A stretch of DNA of 52,952 nt from Sphingomonas sp. (GCF_013812825.1 NZ_JACCSU010000050.1:1-52952); one strand, 5' to 3'. Counted from the first letter of the stretch, positions 16,401 through 26,203 are shown. A program made the numbers and translations. The notes: generated by a model from the sequence alone, not told the origin.

Positions 16401-16901
16401 GTGCCGCAGCGCGAGGAATTCTCGCCGCAGATCAGCATCGATGCTCCGATCCTGATCCCCGAGACCTATGCCCCCGACCTCGACTTGCGCATGGGGCTCT
16501 ACCGGCGCCTGGGCGAGCTCGAAGACCGCCGCGCGGTCGATGAGTTCGCGGCCGAGCTGATCGACCGCTTCGGGGACCTGCCCGAGGAAACCCAGAACCT
16601 GCTCAAGATCGTCGAGACCAAGATCAACTGCCGCCAGGCGTGCATCGCCAAGCTCGACATCGGCGCCCGCGGCGCGGTCGTCACCTTCGCCGAAGGCGGC
16701 TTTCCCGACCTCGGCGGACTGCTCGCCTACATCGAGCGGCTCAAGGGTTCGGCCAAGCTTCGACCCGACAGCAAGCTGTCCGTCGCTCGCGACTGGCCGA
16801 CCGCCGAGGCTCGGCTGGCCGGAGCGCTGCAGCTGTCGCGGGGGCTGGCCCGCGTGGCCGCGGCGGGGGAGAAAAAGGAAAAGGAGCTGGAGCCGGCCTA
16901 G
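13407..16901 (+). CDS. mfd: Transcription-repair coupling factor Mfd
   Basis: A 1164-residue translocase that removes stalled RNA polymerase at lesions and recruits UvrA. In order: UvrB-like N-terminal region (about 1-330), RNA-polymerase-interacting domain around 480-540 (GDLVVHADHGVGRYEG), helicase motor with Walker A GDVGFGKT (about 635-642) and DEEQHFGV, then TATPIPRT and QLRGRVGR, and a C-terminal TRCF domain. ATG 13407 is chosen because of the overlap with sdhE. The stop TAG shares the palindrome CTAG (16898-16901) with the stop of the convergent EAL gene. Confidence 0.96.
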   Translation: MSEPLKRVLDAAEPLTLAGVPSGFLPLLAADLARAAHGKGVRAVVIAADEAAMRALAETVPIFAPEVEVLTLPSWDCLPYDRASPALRVMAERLATLNALQASQKRPQLLVATASAATQRLLTPFRVRQLTRRIAVGERIDRGALIEQLNGLGYQRADSVAEAGEYAVRGSLIDLFPAGEESALRLDFFGDEVESIRRFDPADQRSIDKAKGFTLLPASEALLDEVSIRRFRSRYRETFGATATGDPLYQALSEGRRMSGMEHWLPLLEESLSTLFDHLGEHDLIVRDSGAEAALAARRDAIADYYSNRTRAMAAEPGSYRPLEPGSLYVPREEWGSTVAGRPIHLASPFPEPESALTIAFEVEPARDFAPERAQQANVYEAVAAHVRALKKDGRKVVLASYTRGARERLHGLLEDHGLKSLKLADSWQDALGAKGSAALMVLPLDHGFTATEVAVLTEQDMLGDRLVRRRRKRKAAAAFLEELATLSPGDLVVHADHGVGRYEGLTSIKVGNSPHDCVALEYAGGNKLYVPVENIELLTRYGSESEGVSLDRLGGEAWQRRKSRMKQRIREIAGELIKTAALRATRPGTVAQPDSAFPQFVDRFPYEETDDQDRAIEEVLADLESGKPMDRLVCGDVGFGKTEVALRAAFVVAMSGLQVALICPTTLLARQHYSQFAERLQGFPIQLGRLSRLVPAAEMKKTREGLASGQVDIVIGTHALLAKGLKFKRLGLVIVDEEQHFGVAHKERLKALKADVHVLTLTATPIPRTLQMAMSGLRDLSVIQTPPVDRLAIRTYVSPWDPVVVREALLREHYRGGQSFFVVPRIADLPQMEEWVAAEVPEVKAVTAHGQMSATAVEERMSAFYDRRYDVLLSTTIVESGLDIPTANTLIVHRADRFGLAQLYQLRGRVGRAKTRAYAYLTTPGDRSITEAADKRLQVLANLDSLGAGFQLASHDLDFRGAGNLLGDEQSGHIKEVGFELYQSMLEEAILEQKAGGVPQREEFSPQISIDAPILIPETYAPDLDLRMGLYRRLGELEDRRAVDEFAAELIDRFGDLPEETQNLLKIVETKINCRQACIAKLDIGARGAVVTFAEGGFPDLGGLLAYIERLKGSAKLRPDSKLSVARDWPTAEARLAGALQLSRGLARVAAAGEKKEKELEPA

Positions 16902-17740
16902 GCCGCTTGCGCCATCGACGCGGCGACGAAGCGGGCGAGCTCGATCTCGTCGAGTGGTCCGGCGCCTAGGAAACCCTGGTAGAGGTCGCAGCCCCAGTCG
17001 GCGAGCAGAGCCAGCTGGGCGGTGCTCTCGACGCCCTCGACCACGACCTGGAGGTCCAGTTCCCTGGCCAGCGCGATCATCGCCTTGACGACGATCCGGT
17101 CGCGGGTGCCGCCGACGATGTCGGCGACCAGCCCGCGGTCGATCTTCAAGATGTCGAGCGGCAGGCTGGTGAGATAGGCGAGGCTGGCATAGCCGGTGCC
17201 GAAATCGTCGACCGCGACTCGAATCCCGGCGGCGCGCAGCCGGCCGAGCCGCTCGGCGATCGAATCGCTGTCCGAAAGCAGGGCGCTCTCGGTGATTTCG
17301 ACCGTGATCCGCCTGGGGTCGATTCCGGCGATGTCGATCTCATCGAGCAGCCACTGGTCGTAACCGGCCCGGGCGAGATCCTGGGGCAGCAGATTGATCG
17401 ACAGGTCGAGCGACTTCAACGGCCCTTCCCAGATCGCCGCGAGGCGCAACGCCTTGCGCTGGACCAGCCGCGACAGCCGCTCGGCAAGGCCGCTCGCCGC
17501 GGCGCGCTGGAACAGCTCCTCGGGCGTGTCCGCGCCGTCCCAGCGGGCCAGCGCTTCAACGCCGATGATATCGCCGTTGGCCGGGTCGATCTGCGGCTGG
17601 AACAGCAGCGCAACATGCTGGTGCGCGATGACCGCTTCGAGGACATGGTCGCGCTTCGGGATCACGGGCGCCGGACCTTGCCGATCCGACGCCCGCTGCC
17701 CCCCGCTGAACCCGCTGAACCGGCTGAACCATTTGAACAT
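16898..17740 (-). CDS. EAL-domain cyclic-di-GMP phosphodiesterase
   Basis: A 280-residue protein that is nearly all EAL domain (about 32-275), with no GGDEF or membrane segment. Catalytic positions look intact: E62 in VEALARW, the Asn in INLLP, EITES, the DD pair in VDDFGTGY, Lys in LKIDRG, Glu in VVEGVES and Gln in LYQGF. It should therefore hydrolyse c-di-GMP. The N-terminus (FSRFSGFSGG) is encoded by three 9-bp tandem units TTCAGC(C/G)GG, so this end may be recently grown. Nothing in the neighbourhood tells which process it serves. Confidence 0.92.
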   Translation of the reverse strand: MFKWFSRFSGFSGGQRASDRQGPAPVIPKRDHVLEAVIAHQHVALLFQPQIDPANGDIIGVEALARWDGADTPEELFQRAAASGLAERLSRLVQRKALRLAAIWEGPLKSLDLSINLLPQDLARAGYDQWLLDEIDIAGIDPRRITVEITESALLSDSDSIAERLGRLRAAGIRVAVDDFGTGYASLAYLTSLPLDILKIDRGLVADIVGGTRDRIVVKAMIALARELDLQVVVEGVESTAQLALLADWGCDLYQGFLGAGPLDEIELARFVAASMAQAA

Positions 17741-17857
17741 GAGCTGCCTGCTAACGCCCCGCCGGCCGGACCGGAAGCGGCCGGGAGCGGCCGCCCCACA
17801 ACGGGACAGTGACGCCTTGCGCCAAAATCCCTATGCTCCGGTCATGAGGAGCACGCG

Positions 17858-18679
17858 TTGACGGCAGATGCGCCCAACATGGCCGGAGAAGGCGTCCGGC
17901 AGGACCTGACGAGCTCGCGTATCGGCCTATTGTCGTCGCCCACCCCGGTCGCCAAGGCGGCCGAGGACATGCTCCGCCGCCGCTATCAGTGGAGCGCAGT
18001 CGACGACGCCGACATCCTGGTCGCCCTGGGCGGCGACGGCTTCATGCTCCAGACGCTGCACCAGATGCTCGAAGGCGGCCGCTCGCGCCCGGTGTTCGGG
18101 ATGAACCGCGGAACCGTCGGCTTCCTGATGAACGAATGGCGGCTCGACCAGCTCGCCGAGCGCATCGCGACCGCCAAGGCGATCCGCGTCGCCCCATTGG
18201 AGATGGTCGCGACGACGGTCAGCGGCGAGACCTTCGTTCACGCCGCGATCAACGAAGTGTCGCTGCTTCGCGAAACCCGCCAGACGGCGAAGATCGAGGT
18301 GCTGGTCAACGGTCGGGTGGCGATGCCGGAGCTGGCCTGCGACGGGGTGCTGGTGGCGACTCCGGCGGGCTCGACGGCCTACAACCTCTCCGCGCGCGGG
18401 CCGATCCTGCCCTTGCAGGCGAAAATGCTGGCGCTGACCCCGATCAGCCCGTTCCGGCCGCGGCGCTGGTCGGGCGCCATCCTGCCCGACGATACCGCAA
18501 TGTGCTTCCGGGTGCTGGAGCCGGAGAACCGGCCGGTTTCGGCGGTCGCCGACCAGTTCGAAGTGCGCGACGTCGCCAAGGTCGACGTGACGCTCGACCG
18601 CGAGCGGTCGCTGACCCTGCTGTTCGACCCCGAGCATGCGCTCGACGACCGCATCGCCATGGAGCAGTTCACGACGTGA
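17858..18679 (+). CDS. nadK: NAD kinase
   Basis: A 273-residue kinase that phosphorylates NAD to NADP. The GGDG motif is at residues 58-61 (VALGGDGFML), followed by NRGTVGFLMNE and TPAGSTAYNLSARGPI, all typical. I placed the start at TTG 17858 because GAGGAGC at 17846-17852 lies 5 nt upstream. An alternative is ATG 17879 (codon 8), which is without a ribosome site. A five-codon open frame, ATG 17844 to TGA 17861, overlaps the TTG and could affect initiation. Confidence 0.92.
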   Translation: MTADAPNMAGEGVRQDLTSSRIGLLSSPTPVAKAAEDMLRRRYQWSAVDDADILVALGGDGFMLQTLHQMLEGGRSRPVFGMNRGTVGFLMNEWRLDQLAERIATAKAIRVAPLEMVATTVSGETFVHAAINEVSLLRETRQTAKIEVLVNGRVAMPELACDGVLVATPAGSTAYNLSARGPILPLQAKMLALTPISPFRPRRWSGAILPDDTAMCFRVLEPENRPVSAVADQFEVRDVAKVDVTLDRERSLTLLFDPEHALDDRIAMEQFTT

Positions 18680-18772
18680 TTTCTTGGGTCGCGATCCGAA
18701 GCCAGCGGATCGCTTATGCTTGTCTTTGAGCCAACCTCCGCTATTTAGCCGCCTCGCCTTGGCGAGAGGTGT

Positions 18773-18847
18773 TCCCCGGTAGCTCAGCGGTAGAGCGTTC
18801 GACTGTTAATCGAATGGTCGCCTGTTCGAATCAGGCCCGGGGAGCCA
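18773..18847 (+). tRNA. tRNA-Asn (GTT)
   Basis: A complete cloverleaf with encoded CCA. The acceptor stem is TCCCCGG (18773-18779) with CCGGGGA (18837-18843), the D-stem is GCTC/GAGC, the anticodon stem TTCGA/TCGAA holds the loop CTGTTAA with anticodon GTT at 18805-18807, and the T-stem is GCCTG/CAGGC around TTCGAAT. The discriminator is G, then CCA at 18845-18847. Its last 29 bases and the next 6 are exactly repeated at 20134-20168. Confidence 0.97.
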
Positions 18848-18853
18848 TCTTCG
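18819..18853 (+). repeat. 35-bp direct repeat, tRNA copy (attL-like)
   Basis: The segment from the T-arm of tRNA-Asn to 6 bp past its CCA is identical, base for base, to 20134-20168. Exact repeats of a tRNA 3' end in direct orientation are the classical footprint of site-specific integration. Confidence 0.8.
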
Positions 18854-18923
18854 CCGCCTGTCCGATCATTGCGACGATGTGCGCTCTTCCCCGACCTCGA
18901 CTTCGGGGAGAGAGGGACATAGG

Positions 18924-19919
18924 TCAGCGCGAATAATTGTCCACGGCCTGGAACAGTGCAGTGATCGCGCGGCGCTCCTCGGCTTCGATTTCCGGCCGCC
19001 AGACGTCGAAGATCAGGATGATGCGGTTGCTCGAGCCATCATTCCACGCCTCATGCTGGACCGTATCGTCGAACACCAGCAGTTCGCCTTCACGCCACTG
19101 ACGTGTCGCGCCAGCGACGCGGAAGCCGCAACCGGGCGGAACGATCAGTGGCAGATGACAGATCAGCCGGGCGTTCATCACCCCATGGTGCGGCGGGATC
19201 CTGGCGCCCGCCGCGAGGCGGGAGAAGAGGATCGAGGGAGCGCGCACGCTGATGTGCGGGAGGTCGAGCTGCTCGACCGCATTGAGAGTGCGCGAAAAAT
19301 CTTCGGCCAAAGCTGCCACCCGGCCACCCTTTTCCCAGATGTACAGCGTGCTCCAGTCGGGATTGTCGAGGAGCCCATGGACATCCGTCCTCGGTCGTGA
19401 CGGATCACTCACAATGTACGGCGAAAAATGATCTCCTGCGCGAGCGAGGTAAGCTAGAAGCTCCTCACGAATCGCATCCGCCGCCGCCTCGATCTCACCG
19501 GCCCACGCAAGCTCCGACCGTTCGTAGTAGCGGCGTTGCGGGAGGCCCGGGAAATAGTACGAAGTCGGCTGCTGCAACTCGAGCGTCGTCTGTTTGCGGC
19601 CGAGCATCAGGTCGAGCGATTCCTGGAAGCGCGGGGGTCGCTTTTCCGGCGGAAAACCGGCCTCCGAAAGAGATGATTCCAGGTGCCGTTCGAAGTAGGC
19701 CCTGCCCCGGCCGATCCCGGCCTGTGCCCGTTCGATCGCCGATCGCATCGATATCGGCAGCGGTTGGGCGGCAGCGGCCGCCCCCAGCGCGGCCTTGAAA
19801 AATGCATGCGCGGCGCGATCGTCACCCACAGCCTCCCGAAGTTCGCCCTTGCGAACCAGCGACTCGATGTTGCGAGGCTCGCGCTCGAGCAAGGCGTCGA
19901 TTTCCAACTCCTCGGTCAT
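18924..19919 (-). CDS. Aspartyl/asparaginyl beta-hydroxylase family dioxygenase
   Basis: A 331-residue Fe(II)/2-oxoglutarate dioxygenase of the AspH/LpxO type. The N-terminal about 90 residues form a TPR-like helical region (LVRKGELREAVGDDRAAHAFFKAAL); the double-stranded beta-helix follows. Iron ligands are probably His244 or His245 in IPPHHG and His289 in TVQHEAWN, with Arg in SNRIILIFDVWRPE binding 2-oxoglutarate. There is no signal peptide, so it acts in the cytoplasm; the substrate is unknown (protein side chain, peptide or lipid A). It is the only gene between two copies of the tRNA-Asn 3' end. A 7-bp-stem hairpin (19935-19951) lies just upstream of its start. Confidence 0.88.
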   Translation of the reverse strand: MTEELEIDALLEREPRNIESLVRKGELREAVGDDRAAHAFFKAALGAAAAAQPLPISMRSAIERAQAGIGRGRAYFERHLESSLSEAGFPPEKRPPRFQESLDLMLGRKQTTLELQQPTSYYFPGLPQRRYYERSELAWAGEIEAAADAIREELLAYLARAGDHFSPYIVSDPSRPRTDVHGLLDNPDWSTLYIWEKGGRVAALAEDFSRTLNAVEQLDLPHISVRAPSILFSRLAAGARIPPHHGVMNARLICHLPLIVPPGCGFRVAGATRQWREGELLVFDDTVQHEAWNDGSSNRIILIFDVWRPEIEAEERRAITALFQAVDNYSR

Positions 19920-19934
19920 CGGCTGTCGCCGCGA

Positions 19935-19951
19935 GGGATCGAACCGATCCC
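19935..19951. promoter_or_regulatory. Palindrome upstream of the beta-hydroxylase gene
   Basis: GGGATCG and CGATCCC are perfect 7-bp arms around AAC, 16 bp before the ATG of the minus-strand gene. It could be an operator or a leader hairpin covering the ribosome site. Confidence 0.4.
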
Positions 19952-20133
19952 GACCAAGTCGTGCTCATCACGGCGTTCCGTTTCGCACAGCGCGACTTTC
20001 GCCCGTTCGCCACCCTGCATCTTGGTCTCCCACCGTCAGCGTCCCGGAAGCGGCTGGAGGAATCCTCTAGCTTCCTTCGCGCTTCACGGCGAGCATTTGA
20101 GGCGTAGGAGAGTCTACTTGAAGCAGCCCGTGC

Positions 20134-20168
20134 CGCCTGTTCGAATCAGGCCCGGGGAGCCATCTTCG
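20134..20168 (+). repeat. 35-bp direct repeat, orphan tRNA 3' end (attR-like)
   Basis: An exact copy of 18819-18853 without the 5' half of the tRNA, so it cannot make a tRNA. It closes a 1.28-kb interval whose only gene is the beta-hydroxylase. Confidence 0.8.
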
Positions 20169-20321
20169 TCCGCCCTCGCATGAATCACGAAGCGGCCAGA
20201 CCAGGGGCCCGACCGCTTCGGCGAGGTGCGTTCGTGTCTCGCTAAAGACCACCCCGCAATCGCATCAACGACTGATTGGTGGCGCCGCTCCAGCCCGTCC
20301 CGTGGCGGGACAGCTTGCGCC

Positions 20322-23300
20322 CTAGCCTTCGAGCGCCGCCATCAGGGTCGCGTTGCCGCCGGCCGCGGTGGTGTCGATGCAGGTCACCCGCTCGGTCGCG
20401 AAGCGGGCGACATAATGCGGGCCGCCGGCCTTGGGCCCGGTACCGGACAGCCCCTCGCCCCCGAACGGCTGGCTTTCGACCACCGCGCCGATCTGGTTGC
20501 GGTTGACGTAGAAGTTGCCGACCCGAGCGCGCTGCTCGACGAAGTCCCGGACCGTGTCGATGCGGCTCTGCAGGCCAAGCGTCAGCCCGTATCCGGTCGC
20601 GTTGATGGCGTCGACGACGTGGCCGAGGTCCTCGGCAGCAAACCGGACGACGTGCAGGATCGGGCCAAAGTTTTCGCGATTCAAGTCACTTAGAGACTTG
20701 ATCTCATACATGGCGGGAGCAACGAAGCTGCCGTGCGCGGTTTCGTTGGGGAGCTCCAGCCGTCCGATGCGCCGGGCATTGGCCCCCAGCCAGTCAAGGT
20801 GCTCCTCGAGGGCTTTCTTCGCTTCCTCGTCGATCACCGGGCCGACGTCGGTCGAAAGGTCGCGCGGGTCGCCGACCCTGAGCGCTTGCATGGCGCCGGC
20901 GATCATCTCGATCATCTCGTCGGCGATGTCGTCCTGGAGGAACAGCACGCGCAGTGCCGAGCAGCGCTGGCCGGCGCTCTGGAAAGCCGACGACATGACG
21001 TCGCGCGCGACTTGTTCGGGCAGCGCCGAGCTGTCGACGATCATCGCGTTCTGGCCGCCGGTCTCGGCGATCAACGGGATGATCGGCCCCTCGCGCTCGG
21101 CCAGCGTGCGGTTGATCAGCCGGGCGGTCTCGGTCGATCCGGTGAACGCGACCCCGGCAAGCAAGGGATGCGACGTCAACGCCGCACCGACTCGGCCGTC
21201 GCCAGGAGCGAGCTGGACCACCTCGCGCGGCACACCCGCCTCGTGCATCAACTCGACGGCGAACGCTCCGATCAGCGGCGTTTGCTCGGCCGGCTTGGCG
21301 ATCGCCGCATTGCCGGCGGCGAGCGCCGCCCCGACCGGGCCGATGAAGATGGCCAGCGGAAAATTCCACGGGGATATGCACGCGAACACGCCGCGGCCGT
21401 GGAGGCGCAGCTCGTTCTGCTCTCCGGTCGGCCCGGGGAGCGGCAGCGGCCGGCTGAACTTGGCGCGCGCCTCGGACGCGTAATAGCGCAGGAAATCGAC
21501 CGCCTCGCGAACCTCGAGCACCGCATCCGGAAGCGTCTTGCCGCCCTCGCGGATGCACAGCGAGAACAGCTCTTCGCGATGCTCCTCGAACAGGTCGGCG
21601 GCGCGGTCGAGGAGCCTGGCGCGGGCTTGCCCGCCCAGCGCGTCCCATTCGGCCTGCGCGGCCGCGCCGGCGCGGACCATCTTGTCGACGTCTTGCGCGC
21701 TCGCCTCGACCACCGTTCCGACCATGATCCGGCGATCGTGCGGCGAGGTCACCGCCCTCCCCTTGCCGGCTTTCGAACCGCTCGGAGCTGCGTCCCAGCT
21801 GCGCGATTCCAGGGCGTTCAGCCGCTCCAGAAGCGGCTCGCGGACCAGCGGGTCGGAGAGGTCGACTCCGGCACTGTTGCGGCGAGACTCGCCGAAGATC
21901 AGCCGCGGCAGCGGGATCGCGGGGTTGCGTTTGCACTCGAGCGCGGCGAGCTCGGCGACGGGGTCGCGAACCAGTTCGTCGAGCGACACATGCTCGTCGG
22001 CGATCCGATTGACGAACGACGAATTGGCGCCGTTCTCGAGCAGGCGTCGAACCAGGTAGGCGAGCAGGTCCTTGTGAGTGCCGACGGGCGCGTAGATCCG
22101 GACCGGGGTCGGCGGGTCGCCGATTGCCGCCTCGAGCTTCGCCAGCTCCTCATAGAGCGCCTCGCCCATGCCGTGCAGGCGCTGGAACTCGAACGGCGCC
22201 TTGCCCGCGGGAGCCGATCCCGCAAGGGCCTTGATCGCTCCGATGCTGTTGGCGTTGTGGGTGGCGAAGGCGGGATAGATGACGTCATCCGCGGCGAGCA
22301 GCTTTTTCGCGCAGGCGAGGAACGACACGTCGGTCGCGACCTTGCGCGTGAACACCGGATAGTCGGCAAGGCCCGCCACCTGCGCGGCCTTGATTTCGGT
22401 GTCCCAGTAGGCGCCTTTGACCAGGCGGACCATCAGCTTGCGGCCATGCGCGCGAGCGGTTTGCACGACCCAATCGCACAGCGGCGCGGCGCGCTTCTGA
22501 TAGGCTTGAATCGCCAGACCGAATCCCGACCATCCATTCCCAAACAACTCATCGTCGGCGATCAGCGCCTCGAACAGGTCGAGGGACAGCTCGAGCCGGT
22601 CGGCTTCCTCGGCGTCGATGGTGAAATGGACGTCGGCCGCGCTCGCCTGCATCGCAAGCGCGCGAAGCACCGGCAGAATCGCCGCCTTGGCCTCTTCGGA
22701 ATGCGTGAACTCGTAGCGCGGATGAAGCGCCGACAGCTTGACCGAAATCCCCGGCGAGCGCGCGATACCGTCTTTGGCCTCCTGGGCGATCCGTTCGAGC
22801 GCACCAGCATAGGCTGCCGCATAGCGCGCCGCGTCCTGGTGGGTGCGGGCGGCCTCGCCGAGCATGTCGAAGCTGTGGGTGAGCCCGGCTTCACGGTCGG
22901 GCGCGGCGCGGCGCAGGGCTTCTTCGATGGTTCGGCCGAACACGAACTGGCGACCCAGGATGCGCATCGCCTGGGTGACCGCGGTCCGGACCACCGGCTC
23001 GCCGAGGCGCCCGACCGTGCGTCCGAGCACCGCGCGCCAATTGTCGCCTCGGTCGTCCGCGCCTTCGAGCACCTTGCCGGTCAGCAGGAGCGAGAAGGTC
23101 GCGGCGTTGACGAACGCCGAGTTCGACTGGCCGAGCTTCTCTGCCCAATCGGGACCGGCGAGCTTGTCGGCAATCAGTTCATCGGCGGTATGCGCGTCGG
23201 GGATTCGAAGCAGCGCTTCCGCCAGGCACATCAGGGCGATGCCCTCCTCGCTGCCGAGCTCATAGGCGTGAAGGAATGCGTCGAGGCCGGAGGGCTTGTG

Positions 23301-23495
23301 CGCTCGAACGCCGTTGACCAGGGCGCGCGCCGTCGCCGCCGCTACGCTCATCACCGACGGGTCGAGCTTCGCCTCGACGATCCGCTCGAGAGCGACCTGC
23401 TCCTCATCGGGGCGATAGGCGCGGCGAAGCTGGGTGCGGTCGACCGGTTTCAGCGCCGGCGGCGAAGCTGTCGTCAGGCCAGCTGGCCGTGGCAA
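20322..23495 (-). CDS. putA: Bifunctional proline dehydrogenase / P5C dehydrogenase PutA
   Basis: A protein of about 1057 residues that oxidises proline to glutamate, linked to the membrane quinone pool. The proline dehydrogenase barrel spans about 130-470 ([31 protein letters not shown]), the aldehyde dehydrogenase about 530-1010 ([19 protein letters not shown], catalytic Cys845 in GQRCSALR). No ribbon-helix-helix repressor domain is present. No ATG lies near the expected N-terminus. I placed the start at TTG 23495, behind GGAAG, inside the last 22 bp of secA; alternatives are CTG 23477 or the GTG-ATG pair near 23350, which would remove conserved residues. Confidence 0.88.
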   Translation of the reverse strand: MPRPAGLTTASPPALKPVDRTQLRRAYRPDEEQVALERIVEAKLDPSVMSVAAATARALVNGVRAHKPSGLDAFLHAYELGSEEGIALMCLAEALLRIPDAHTADELIADKLAGPDWAEKLGQSNSAFVNAATFSLLLTGKVLEGADDRGDNWRAVLGRTVGRLGEPVVRTAVTQAMRILGRQFVFGRTIEEALRRAAPDREAGLTHSFDMLGEAARTHQDAARYAAAYAGALERIAQEAKDGIARSPGISVKLSALHPRYEFTHSEEAKAAILPVLRALAMQASAADVHFTIDAEEADRLELSLDLFEALIADDELFGNGWSGFGLAIQAYQKRAAPLCDWVVQTARAHGRKLMVRLVKGAYWDTEIKAAQVAGLADYPVFTRKVATDVSFLACAKKLLAADDVIYPAFATHNANSIGAIKALAGSAPAGKAPFEFQRLHGMGEALYEELAKLEAAIGDPPTPVRIYAPVGTHKDLLAYLVRRLLENGANSSFVNRIADEHVSLDELVRDPVAELAALECKRNPAIPLPRLIFGESRRNSAGVDLSDPLVREPLLERLNALESRSWDAAPSGSKAGKGRAVTSPHDRRIMVGTVVEASAQDVDKMVRAGAAAQAEWDALGGQARARLLDRAADLFEEHREELFSLCIREGGKTLPDAVLEVREAVDFLRYYASEARAKFSRPLPLPGPTGEQNELRLHGRGVFACISPWNFPLAIFIGPVGAALAAGNAAIAKPAEQTPLIGAFAVELMHEAGVPREVVQLAPGDGRVGAALTSHPLLAGVAFTGSTETARLINRTLAEREGPIIPLIAETGGQNAMIVDSSALPEQVARDVMSSAFQSAGQRCSALRVLFLQDDIADEMIEMIAGAMQALRVGDPRDLSTDVGPVIDEEAKKALEEHLDWLGANARRIGRLELPNETAHGSFVAPAMYEIKSLSDLNRENFGPILHVVRFAAEDLGHVVDAINATGYGLTLGLQSRIDTVRDFVEQRARVGNFYVNRNQIGAVVESQPFGGEGLSGTGPKAGGPHYVARFATERVTCIDTTAAGGNATLMAALEG

Positions 23496-26203
23496 TGCTT
23501 GAACTTCCGGCCGGAGCCGCACGGGCACGGCGCGTTGCGGCTGACCGGCGCATGGGCAGGCTCGCCACCGGCCGCCGCCGGCATATCCGGCCGCGGAATA
23601 TTGAGCGGCGGAAGGTTGGACAGGATTGCGCCCGTCGCGAAATCGATGTCGGCGGTGTTGTCGTCGCCCGAAAACGGATCGAGGTGCTGGGTGATGAACT
23701 CCGGCAACATCGGCGGCGGCGGCGCCTCGAGCTGCACCTGGGCGCGCATCAGCACCCGAGTCACGTCCTCGCGGATCGCGATCAGCAGCCGCTCGAACAG
23801 CAGGAACGCCTCCTGCTTGTATTCGTCGATCGGTTTCTTCTGGGCATAGCTGCGCAAGTGGATCACCGCGCGGAGGGCATCGAGGGTCGCCAGATGCTCC
23901 TTCCAGAAATGGTCGAGCGTCTGCAGCAGGATGTTCTTCTCGGCCTCGGCCCAGCGCTGCAGGTCGACCTCGCGGGTCTTTTCCTCCATCGCCTCGTCGG
24001 CCAGCTTCTGGATCCGCTCGGTGATCATCTCCTGCTCGACCGCCTCCTCCTGGAGCCAGTCGTCGATCGGCGGGTGGAGGCCGAAGATCGCGTCGACGCT
24101 CTCCTTCAGCCCGTCGACGTCCCACTGCTCGGGATAGGTGCCCGGCGGGCAGTGCGCGGTGACGATCGAGTCGGCGGTTTCGGCGCGCATTTCGGCGATG
24201 ACGTCGCTGACGCTCTCGGCGTCCATGATGTCGGCGCGCTGCTCGTAGATCACCTTGCGCTGGTCGTTCATGACGTCGTCATATTCGACGACCTGCTTGC
24301 GAATGTCGTAGTTGCGCGCCTCGACCTTCTTCTGGGCGGTCTCGATGGCCTTGGAGATCCACGGGCTGACGATCGCCTCGCCGTCCTCGAGGTTCTTGTT
24401 CATCAGCCGCGAGAACATCGTCTGCGGCCCGAAGATTCGCAGCAGGTCATCGTCGAGGCTCAGGTAGAAGCGCGATAGGCCGGGGTCGCCCTGACGGCCG
24501 GAGCGGCCACGCAGCTGGTTGTCGATGCGCCGGCTTTCGTGGCGCTCGGTGCCGAGCACGAACAGTCCGCCGGCCTCGACCACGAGCTGCTTTTGAGTGG
24601 CGACCTCGGCCTTGATCTTGGCGATCGCCTTGTCGCGCTCCTTGCCCTCGGGCAGGTCGCCCAGTTCGTCCTCGATCCGGAAATCGACATTGCCGCCGAG
24701 CTGGATGTCGGTCCCGCGGCCGGCCATGTTGGTGGCGATGGTCACCGCTCCGACCGCTCCCGCCTGGGCAACGATGTGCGCCTCCTTTTCGTGGAAGCGG
24801 GCATTGAGGACTTCGTGGCGGATGCCCTCGGCGGTGAGATATTCCGACAGCATCTCGGATTTCTCGATCGACACGGTGCCGACCAGCACCGGCTGGCCCT
24901 TCTCCTGCCGCCCCTTGATCTCCTTGGCGATGGCGGCGAACTTGTCGGTGATGTTCTTGTAGAACTCGTCGTCCTCGTCGATCCGCTGGACCGCCACGTT
25001 GGTCGGGATCGACACCACGTTCATTCGGTAGATGTCGAAGAACTCGGGCGCCTCGGTCAGCGCGGTGCCGGTCATTCCCGAAAGCTTGGGGTACATCCGG
25101 AAATAGTTCTGGAAGGTGATCGAGGCGAGCGTCTGGTTCTCGGGCTCGATCTGCACCCCTTCCTTGGCCTCGACCGCCTGGTGGAGCCCGTCCGACCAGC
25201 GCCGCCCTTCCATCATCCGGCCGGTGAACTCATCGATGATGATGATTTTCCCGTCCTTGACGATGTAGTCGATGTCCTTCTTGAACATGACGTTGGCCTT
25301 GAGCGCCTGGTTCAGATGGTGGACCACCTGGGTGTTGGCGATCGCGTAAAGGTTGCGGCCCTCGATCAGCCCGGCGTCCTCGAGCATCCGCTCGGCTTTC
25401 TCGGTGCCGTCCTCGGTCAGCACGACGCTCTTCTGCTTCTCGTCGAGCTCATAGTCCTCGGCCGTCAGCGTCTTCACCAGGCCGTCGACCGAGATGTACA
25501 GCTCGGACTTGTCGTCGGTCGGCCCGGAAATGATCAGCGGGGTGCGGGCCTCGTCGATCAGGATCGAGTCCACCTCGTCGACAATCGCGAAATTGAACGG
25601 CCGCTGGACCATCTGCTCGCGCGAATATTTCATGTTGTCGCGCAGGTAATCGAAGCCGAGCTCGTTGTTGGTCGCGTAGGTGATGTCGCTGTTGTAGGCG
25701 GCGCGGCGCTGCTCGTCGGTGAGGTTGGGGACGATGACTCCGACCGAAAGCCCGAGGAAGCGGTAGATCTGCCCCATCCAGTCGGCGTCGCGGCGGGCGA
25801 GATAGTCGTTGACCGTCACCACATGGACGCCCTTTTCGGGCAGCGCGTTCAAATAGACCGCCAACGTCGCGACCAGCGTCTTGCCCTCGCCCGTCTTCAT
25901 CTCGGCGATCTCGCCGCGGTGGAGCGCGATGCCGCCGATCAGCTGGACGTCGTAATGGCGCTGGCCGAGCGTGCGCACCGCCGCTTCGCGGACCGTCGCG
26001 AACGCTTCGGGGAGCAGCTGGTCGATCGTCTCGTCCTTGGCGAGGCGTTCGCGGAACAGGCGGGTCTGGTCGCGCAGCTGATCGTCGCCCAGCGCCGAAA
26101 TGGTCGGCTCGAGCGCGTTGATCGCGTCGACATACCTACCGAGGCTCCGCACATAACGGTCGTTGGCCGAACCGAATATAGACTTTGCCAGTGCGGCGAA
26201 CAT
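23474..26203 (-). CDS. secA: Preprotein translocase motor SecA
   Basis: A 909-residue ATPase that drives protein export through SecYEG. Walker A is [13 protein letters not shown] (about 102-114), the DEAD-like box is in [16 protein letters not shown] (about 206-221), and [11 protein letters not shown] lies in the second nucleotide-binding fold. The C-terminus carries the SEC-C zinc motif [13 protein letters not shown] that binds SecB and phospholipid. ATG 26203 fits the family. Its last bases overlap the putA start, so both are probably on one mRNA. Confidence 0.97.
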   Translation of the reverse strand: MFAALAKSIFGSANDRYVRSLGRYVDAINALEPTISALGDDQLRDQTRLFRERLAKDETIDQLLPEAFATVREAAVRTLGQRHYDVQLIGGIALHRGEIAEMKTGEGKTLVATLAVYLNALPEKGVHVVTVNDYLARRDADWMGQIYRFLGLSVGVIVPNLTDEQRRAAYNSDITYATNNELGFDYLRDNMKYSREQMVQRPFNFAIVDEVDSILIDEARTPLIISGPTDDKSELYISVDGLVKTLTAEDYELDEKQKSVVLTEDGTEKAERMLEDAGLIEGRNLYAIANTQVVHHLNQALKANVMFKKDIDYIVKDGKIIIIDEFTGRMMEGRRWSDGLHQAVEAKEGVQIEPENQTLASITFQNYFRMYPKLSGMTGTALTEAPEFFDIYRMNVVSIPTNVAVQRIDEDDEFYKNITDKFAAIAKEIKGRQEKGQPVLVGTVSIEKSEMLSEYLTAEGIRHEVLNARFHEKEAHIVAQAGAVGAVTIATNMAGRGTDIQLGGNVDFRIEDELGDLPEGKERDKAIAKIKAEVATQKQLVVEAGGLFVLGTERHESRRIDNQLRGRSGRQGDPGLSRFYLSLDDDLLRIFGPQTMFSRLMNKNLEDGEAIVSPWISKAIETAQKKVEARNYDIRKQVVEYDDVMNDQRKVIYEQRADIMDAESVSDVIAEMRAETADSIVTAHCPPGTYPEQWDVDGLKESVDAIFGLHPPIDDWLQEEAVEQEMITERIQKLADEAMEEKTREVDLQRWAEAEKNILLQTLDHFWKEHLATLDALRAVIHLRSYAQKKPIDEYKQEAFLLFERLLIAIREDVTRVLMRAQVQLEAPPPPMLPEFITQHLDPFSGDDNTADIDFATGAILSNLPPLNIPRPDMPAAAGGEPAHAPVSRNAPCPCGSGRKFKHCHGQLA

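Larger units (their letters stand above)
19920..20321. other. Gene-free 402 bp upstream of the beta-hydroxylase
   Basis: I see no convincing gene. The stretch holds the hairpin GGGATCG-AAC-CGATCCC (19935-19951), the second copy of the tRNA-Asn 3' end (20134-20168), and a short hairpin GTCCCG-TGG-CGGGAC (20298-20312) before the putA stop. A short minus-strand open frame across 20067-20252 reads the tRNA end backwards and is an artefact. Confidence 0.65.

Noticed and set aside
20134-20168. Second tRNA-Asn gene
   Set aside because: Only the T-arm and acceptor 3' strand are present; there is no D-arm, anticodon arm or 5' acceptor strand.
20067-20252. Short minus-strand open frame whose product contains WLPGPDSNRRH
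   Set aside because: This is the well-known reading of a tRNA 3' end on the wrong strand; it comes from the duplicated tRNA-Asn end and is not a gene.
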